Assembly: GCA_963854835.1 (NCBI GenBank)
Contig: OY978525.1
Coordinates: forward strand, 77,569,628-77,633,627
Direction of reading: 5' to 3'
Source of the DNA: Megamerina dolium
Lineage: Eukaryota > Arthropoda > Insecta > Diptera > Megamerinidae
Length of the DNA: 64,000 nucleotides
The translations under genes were made by a program, and so were the position numbers. Below the pieces are notes generated by a model. The model was given only the letters and a program-made list of their open reading frames with translations, was not told the DNA's origin and did no database searches. Shown here piece by piece: positions 59,741-64,000 of the stretch (its first letter is position 1; each line of letters opens with the position of its first letter).

Positions 59741-60499
59741 GAGAGGCATTAAATGTAATTAAATATATATCGAAAATTAAATGTAAACTTCCTCATATTT
59801 AATCTCATATTTAATGAATGCACATTTCTCTAAGAAACAAAAATACATAACAATAAACTGAATAATTATTTCTTGTGGTCGTATAATTAATTTTAATTAA
59901 TTTTTGGCACCAGAACCAGTTTTAAATTTAATAGAATTTTTAGCATACTGAAAGAATGATTTTAATGCAGCTAATGATTCTATTTTGGCAAGAATTATTT
60001 ATTTATTTATTGTAATTACTTATTTACCTTAAACATTTTATTGTTTTCACTGCTGCACACAATTCACTTTCGAGTACGTTTTTCTTTTAATGGCAAAATA
60101 TTTACATTTAACGCCTCTTGTCCAAAAATATTGGCACTACTCTTTTTTTTAACATTTGAATTTCGCTTATATAGATAATAAATATGTGCTCTGGACGTTT
60201 ATAAAAGGTTTACTTTTTTATTATTTTAAAACATAAAGTAAGCTTTATAAAACAAGTTTATTAGAGCAAATTTACTATAAGTTGTTCTTAAAAACAATTA
60301 CAAAAATGCTTGTTGGGACGCTTAGCTCTATTTTTATGCAGTGGTGAAGAACCCAATAATACATATAAAATGACCTACTCGGCACACTCATACCGAAATT
60401 ATATATATGTGCCTGATATTATCAAATAAAGAAATTGACCTTCTAGGGATTCTAATTAAAATCAGAATACTTATCTTCTCTTTTTATTAATTATTATTA
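59741..60499. other. Unassigned AT-rich stretch
   Basis: No gene, repeat partner or RNA recognised. Confidence 0.4.
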
Positions 60500-60572
60500 T
60501 TTAGGTTATTTTAGGTTAGGCCCTCTCTTTGAGAGGACACACTTAGGCCAGAAAGGTCCATTGTGATACCAC
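60500..60572 (-). repeat. LINE family G-type 3' terminus
   Basis: ttaggttattttaggttagg followed by ccattgtgataccacc corresponds to the end of LINE G at 40158-40235. It is cut by a SINE. Confidence 0.55.
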
Positions 60573-60873
60573 CGAGCTTCTCTTCCAATACTGTTGTGCG
60601 TGTTAAATTTGGACATCATTAGACCTACTTATATTAGCCGGTTCCGAACGGCAGAACCCTTGTGATATCACTTTAACTTAGTTTTGCCATAGAGCTCTTT
60701 TAATTACTATTTTTGACAAATTGTTACTGCCGGCAAAAATTGCCAATTCTTGCCGGCAGGTGGGTACCATTCGAAAGAAAAATCTTTTCGATATTAAATT
60801 TTGTTATTGTTGTTGAACGCACGATCTACAGATCAGAAGATCAACACACTAACCACTAAGCTACGGCACCCAC
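60573..60873 (-). mobile_element. SINE copy 5, divergent
   Basis: Minus-strand SINE lacking the last ~50 bp of the tail. The body (gagcttctcttcc, ccggttccgaacggcagaac) and the tRNA-like head (ctaaccactaagctacggca, 60851-60870) are recognisable with many substitutions. It is the oldest of the five copies by eye. Confidence 0.82.
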
Positions 60874-61279
60874 TATTATTATTTAGTTATATTGTTTTAC
60901 AAATATTGTTCTTTAGAATTTATATACAAACTGTAAACAAATATATGATTAGTTCTTCAAAATTTTAAAATCCAGGTAAATACAATTGATTCTATTTGTA
61001 ATACGAAATGTGTTTAAGAAAATACTGATATCTAAAAAAATTTTGTTATAACGGGTTTTTCAATAGAGATTATACAAATCGTTATGACGTTTAAGTAATA
61101 TTGAACGAGTCATTTGCTTTCCAATGTATTCAGTAATGTTTACAATATCATCGTAAACGTCGTGAATTTGCTGATTTTGCCTTGGAATAACTTGAAAATG
61201 CTAGCAATTTTTTAAAGAAAATCATTTTCATCTCAGTAGTTCGGGGAATATACAAAACATTCGGTTCTAGGTCGAAGTA
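60874..61279. other. Unassigned stretch
   Basis: No feature recognised. Confidence 0.4.
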
Positions 61280-61645
61280 AATCCACAAGTTATTACAATT
61301 TTGGTAATGCTGTCAAAAGAGTCAGTTCCGAGCATATTAAATATACTCCTGCACAGACCCAAGTACCCACACAGAAGATGTTCAACAATTTCTTCTCTTT
61401 TTCCTCTTAACAGCTCCTACAGTAATCATAATACGGTACTCCTAGTCTACTGGCGTGCCTACCAATAAGGCAATGACCTGTTAGAATTCCGATTGTTCTT
61501 CTAGTATCCAGTTGTGTTTTAGGAGTAGCTTAATCCGACTTAAGCTCCATTCCGGCCAAGTTAGCTTACTGGTTAGACAGGTTGTCAAGTGTCGACATCA
61601 TGTGCTAACAACTTCGATGGTGTGTCTATCTATAAATATTTTACA
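61280..61645 (-). pseudogene. R1/LOA/I-type LINE zinc-knuckle tail
   Basis: The minus strand near 61505-61380 reads ILTGHCLIGRHASRLGVPYY followed by DYCRSC, and then a decayed Glu/Lys-rich run, matching the tail of LINE G at 40.4-40.5 kb. Stops are present. A short C-terminal scrap. Confidence 0.75.
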
Positions 61646-61706
61646 AGTTGACAACTGCATTCGCATCTATTATCATTATGTTATTTTATTATGTGAATAT
61701 CGCTAA

Positions 61707-61982
61707 TTAATGATAATCAACATACTATGCATAATGTAATTGTCATTGGCTAAAATGGGTTATAGTATATTTATAAAAATGCGTGGTCAGCGTTATAGTA
61801 CGATTATGAAATAATTTAACAACTATACACAGTAAAAAAGAAAAAGAACCAAAAAGAAAGAAGAAAAACAAAATAAGCAACAACCATGAATACATAACGC
61901 ATGTACAACATTTACAACAACAAGTGTTGAATACAAATAGTAATCATGACTTACTGAAGAAATTGCAATGCATCGACCTTGC
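61707..61982 (+). repeat. Family D LTR/leader, second copy
   Basis: Nearly identical to 56850-57126 (for example gcgttatagtacgattatga and the A-rich leader). It stops at accttgc, where an RTE tail begins, which corresponds to the middle of the stem-loop loop in the other copy. Confidence 0.88.
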
Positions 61983-64000
61983 TTACTTACTTACTTATGT
62001 GGCCATAACAACCGAATATCGATTTAGGCCGAAAATAACATGCTTCGCCAGCCATCTCTGTTCTTCGCTAGCTGGCGCCAGTTAGAAATCCCAAGCGCCG
62101 TCAGGTTCTCCAGTACTTGGTCTTTCCACCGGAGGTTTGGTCTTCCTCTTTCGCGTCGTCCTCCAGCGGGTTCCGAATATAACACCTTCTTAACTGGAGC
62201 GTGTTCTTCCATTCGCTCGACATGACCTAGCCAGTGCAGCCGCTGGATTTTGATGCGCTTTACTATGTCAATATCGGCATACAGCTCGTACAGCTCATCG
62301 TTGTACCTTATTCGGTACTCGCCACCAACGCAAATAGGTCCAAAGATCTTGCGTAGGACTTTTCTCTCGAATACTCCAAGTATTCGCTCATCCGAGGTGG
62401 AAATTGTCCAGGCTTCAGCGCCATATGTTAGGACAGGCATGATGAGAGACTTGTAGAGTGTAGTTTTCGTTCTTCGAGAGAGGGCTCGACTTCTCAATTG
62501 CTTACCCAGCCCAAAGTAACACCTGTTAGCAAGAGTTATCCTACGCATGATCTCCAAGCTGACGTCATTACTGCTGTTAATGCTGGTTCCAAGATAGACA
62601 AAGTCCCTTACTACTTCAAAAGCGTAGTTGTCAACAGTGACGTGCTGTCCAAGACGCCGGGACTCTTTGTTTGTTGACACTAGATACTTCGTCTTACCCT
62701 CGTTCACCGTGAGACCCATCCGACGCGACTCTCTTTCCAACTCTGAGAATGCTGCACTGACTGCTCGCGTGTTCATGCCGATTATGTCAATATCGTCGGC
62801 ATACGCTAACAGCATGACACTTTTGTTGAAGATAGTGCCATTATGTCGTAGATCAGCAGCTCGTATTATTTTCTCCATAATAAGATTGAAGAAGTCGCAC
62901 GATAACGAATCACCTTGTTTGAAACCCCGTTCGGTATTAAACGGTGCGGAGAGGTCCTTCCCAATTTTCACTGCACAACGGGAGTTATGCAGTGTCATTC
63001 TACAAAGTCGAATGAGCTTTGCAGGAATACCGAACTCAGACATTGTTGCGTAGAGGTAATCCCTTACCGGACTGTCGAAAGCGTCTTTATAATCAACAAA
63101 TAGGTTGTGTGTGTCGATCTGTTTTTCTTGGGTCTTCTCCAGGATTTGGCGCAGTGTGAAAATCTGGTCGATGGTGGATTTACCAGGTCTGAAGCCACAC
63201 TGATAAGGTCCAATCAGGTTGCTGAGCATAGGCTTCAATCTTTCACACAGTACGCTCGATAGAACCTTGTACGCGATGCTCAGGAGACTTATTCCACGGT
63301 AGTTGGCGCAAATTGTGGGGTCTCCTTTTTTATGTACAGGACAGAGAACACTGAGCCTCCAATCATCAGGCATGCTTTCATCCGACCATATTCTGCTTAT
63401 GAGCTGGTGCATGCGGGTGAGCAGCTCATCGCCTCCGGTCTTAAACAACTCGGCAGGCAGGCCATCAGCACCTGCAGCTTTGTTGTTCTTCAGCCTTAAA
63501 ATGGCCGTTTCAACCTCGTCATAGTCGGGTGGTGGAACATCAACACCATCATCTGTAATTGGGGTTATCGGGCATTCTCCTCCACTGGCGGAATTGTTCG
63601 TAGCATCGCCATTCAGTAACGTGGAGAAGTGTTCCCTCCATAGGCTCAGTACACTCTGGACATCCGTAACCAGATTCCCATTTCCATCACGACAAGAAGA
63701 GGCTCCGGGATTTAAACCTCCACTCAGGCGCTTGATCTTTTCAAAGAATTTTCGAGTCTCATTCTTGTCGGTGCACATCTCTATCTCCTCACACTCGCGT
63801 CTTTCCAACTCCCTCTTCTTGCGCCTGAAAAGACGTCTCTCTGCACTCCTTTTCTCTCTATACCGCTCCTTAACAGCTCGCGTTACGCCTGCACGCAGGG
63901 TTTTTCTGTAGGCGGCGTCTTTCTCTGCGGTAGCGTCGCGACACTCCTGATCATACCACTCATTCCTCAGAGGCCGGTAGTAACCGATTACCTCCTCGGC
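61983..64000 (-). mobile_element. RTE LINE, copy 3 (runs off window)
   Basis: Minus-strand RTE element with its (TTAC)n tail, that is (GTAA)n in element orientation, at 61983-61996, a very short 3' UTR and ORF2. The 5' end lies beyond the right edge. It is inserted in a family D leader. Confidence 0.93.
62024..64000 (-). CDS. RTE ORF2: reverse transcriptase (5' partial, open)
   Basis: Minus-strand frame open from the window edge to the stop at 62024-62026, with no stop in about 658 codons. Upstream of 63808 the frame continues as the basic linker that follows the endonuclease (EWYDQECRDATAEKDAAYRK), so the TTG at 63808 is not a start. Counting from that codon: NNKAAGADGLPAELFK at 109, ANYRGISLL at 168, GFRPGKST at 205, FVDYKDAFD at 237 (first catalytic Asp), RGFKQGDSLS at 294 and YADD at 336-339. 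The conserved RTE C-terminal domain has WTIS, RLHWLGHVERM and GRPNLRWKDQV. It would reverse-transcribe its own RNA at the nicked target. All catalytic residues in view are intact, so this may be a recent copy. Confidence 0.95.
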   Translation of the reverse strand, partial: AEEVIGYYRPLRNEWYDQECRDATAEKDAAYRKTLRAGVTRAVKERYREKRSAERRLFRRKKRELERRECEEIEMCTDKNETRKFFEKIKRLSGGLNPGASSCRDGNGNLVTDVQSVLSLWREHFSTLLNGDATNNSASGGECPITPITDDGVDVPPPDYDEVETAILRLKNNKAAGADGLPAELFKTGGDELLTRMHQLISRIWSDESMPDDWRLSVLCPVHKKGDPTICANYRGISLLSIAYKVLSSVLCERLKPMLSNLIGPYQCGFRPGKSTIDQIFTLRQILEKTQEKQIDTHNLFVDYKDAFDSPVRDYLYATMSEFGIPAKLIRLCRMTLHNSRCAVKIGKDLSAPFNTERGFKQGDSLSCDFFNLIMEKIIRAADLRHNGTIFNKSVMLLAYADDIDIIGMNTRAVSAAFSELERESRRMGLTVNEGKTKYLVSTNKESRRLGQHVTVDNYAFEVVRDFVYLGTSINSSNDVSLEIMRRITLANRCYFGLGKQLRSRALSRRTKTTLYKSLIMPVLTYGAEAWTISTSDERILGVFERKVLRKIFGPICVGGEYRIRYNDELYELYADIDIVKRIKIQRLHWLGHVERMEEHAPVKKVLYSEPAGGRRERGRPNLRWKDQVLENLTALGISNWRQLAKNRDGWRSMLFSA

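Noticed and set aside
62628..63053. 141-codon frames antisense to RTE (also at 58656-59081)
   Set aside because: They mirror the RT coding strand in both copies, so conservation is explained by the RT frame.
62024..64000. A retron, DGR or other bacterial RT system
   Set aside because: Domain order and motifs are those of RTE LINEs, and the context is eukaryotic.

Overview
The window reads as repeat-dense, AT-rich insect heterochromatin or intergenic DNA. The families present (copia, several Gypsy/errantivirus groups, BEL/Pao, Jockey-like, R1/LOA/I-like and RTE LINEs, mariner, PIF/Harbinger-like MITEs, a tRNA-derived SINE) and the many (TA)n tracts suggest a higher fly, plausibly a tephritid; the species cannot be fixed from sequence alone. 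I found no host protein gene, rRNA gene, functional tRNA gene or CRISPR array. Essentially every recognisable reading frame belongs to a transposable element, and most are broken.

Layout. 1-5.3 kb: the 3' part of a Gypsy element (family A, intact integrase frame and LTR) inserted in the LTR of a decayed minus-strand copia, which abuts a mariner pseudogene carrying a full SINE. 6.1-10.4 kb: 5'-truncated LINE pieces and a BEL-type gag scrap. 11.3-19 kb: a minus-strand errantivirus-like element (family B) with env, integrase, RNase H, RT and protease remnants, interrupted by a SINE fragment, a 528-bp MITE, an RNase H-bearing LINE, an inverted duplication and a Jockey-like LINE. 19.0-25.0 kb: an RTE tail, a (TA)n tract and an almost complete but mutated family A copy with both LTRs and a SAP-domain Gag. 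25.0-28.7 kb: family C, a gypsy-like element with a tRNA-Lys-type primer site and deleted gag/protease. 29-33 kb: LINE scraps, relics of families A and D, a SINE, and an LTR-like promoter with a 130-bp tandem duplication.

33.7-40.1 kb: family F sequence as a large inverted repeat, with a SINE flanked by (TA)n between the arms and a 1.24-kb MITE in the right-hand copy. 40.1-44.4 kb: a long minus-strand LINE (family G) with ORF1, endonuclease and RT, split by a 799-bp solo LTR. 44.4-51.0 kb: an F scrap, an unassigned 1.4 kb, and a minus-strand BEL/Pao element with 5' LTR and primer site. 51.0-54.9 kb: a long family F gag-pol remnant. 54.9-58.4 kb: unassigned DNA and a CsRn1-like Gypsy (family D). 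58.6-64 kb: two RTE copies, one 5'-truncated with a 15-bp target duplication and one with an open RT frame running off the right edge.

There is no pathway among host genes. The biological content is the order of nested insertions and the internal rearrangements (deletions, tandem and inverted duplications). No wholly new system is evident; the most useful leads are the SINE family, two MITE families whose insertion sites can be read exactly from the interrupted host ORFs, the SAP-domain Gag, and the inverted duplication at 34-40 kb.
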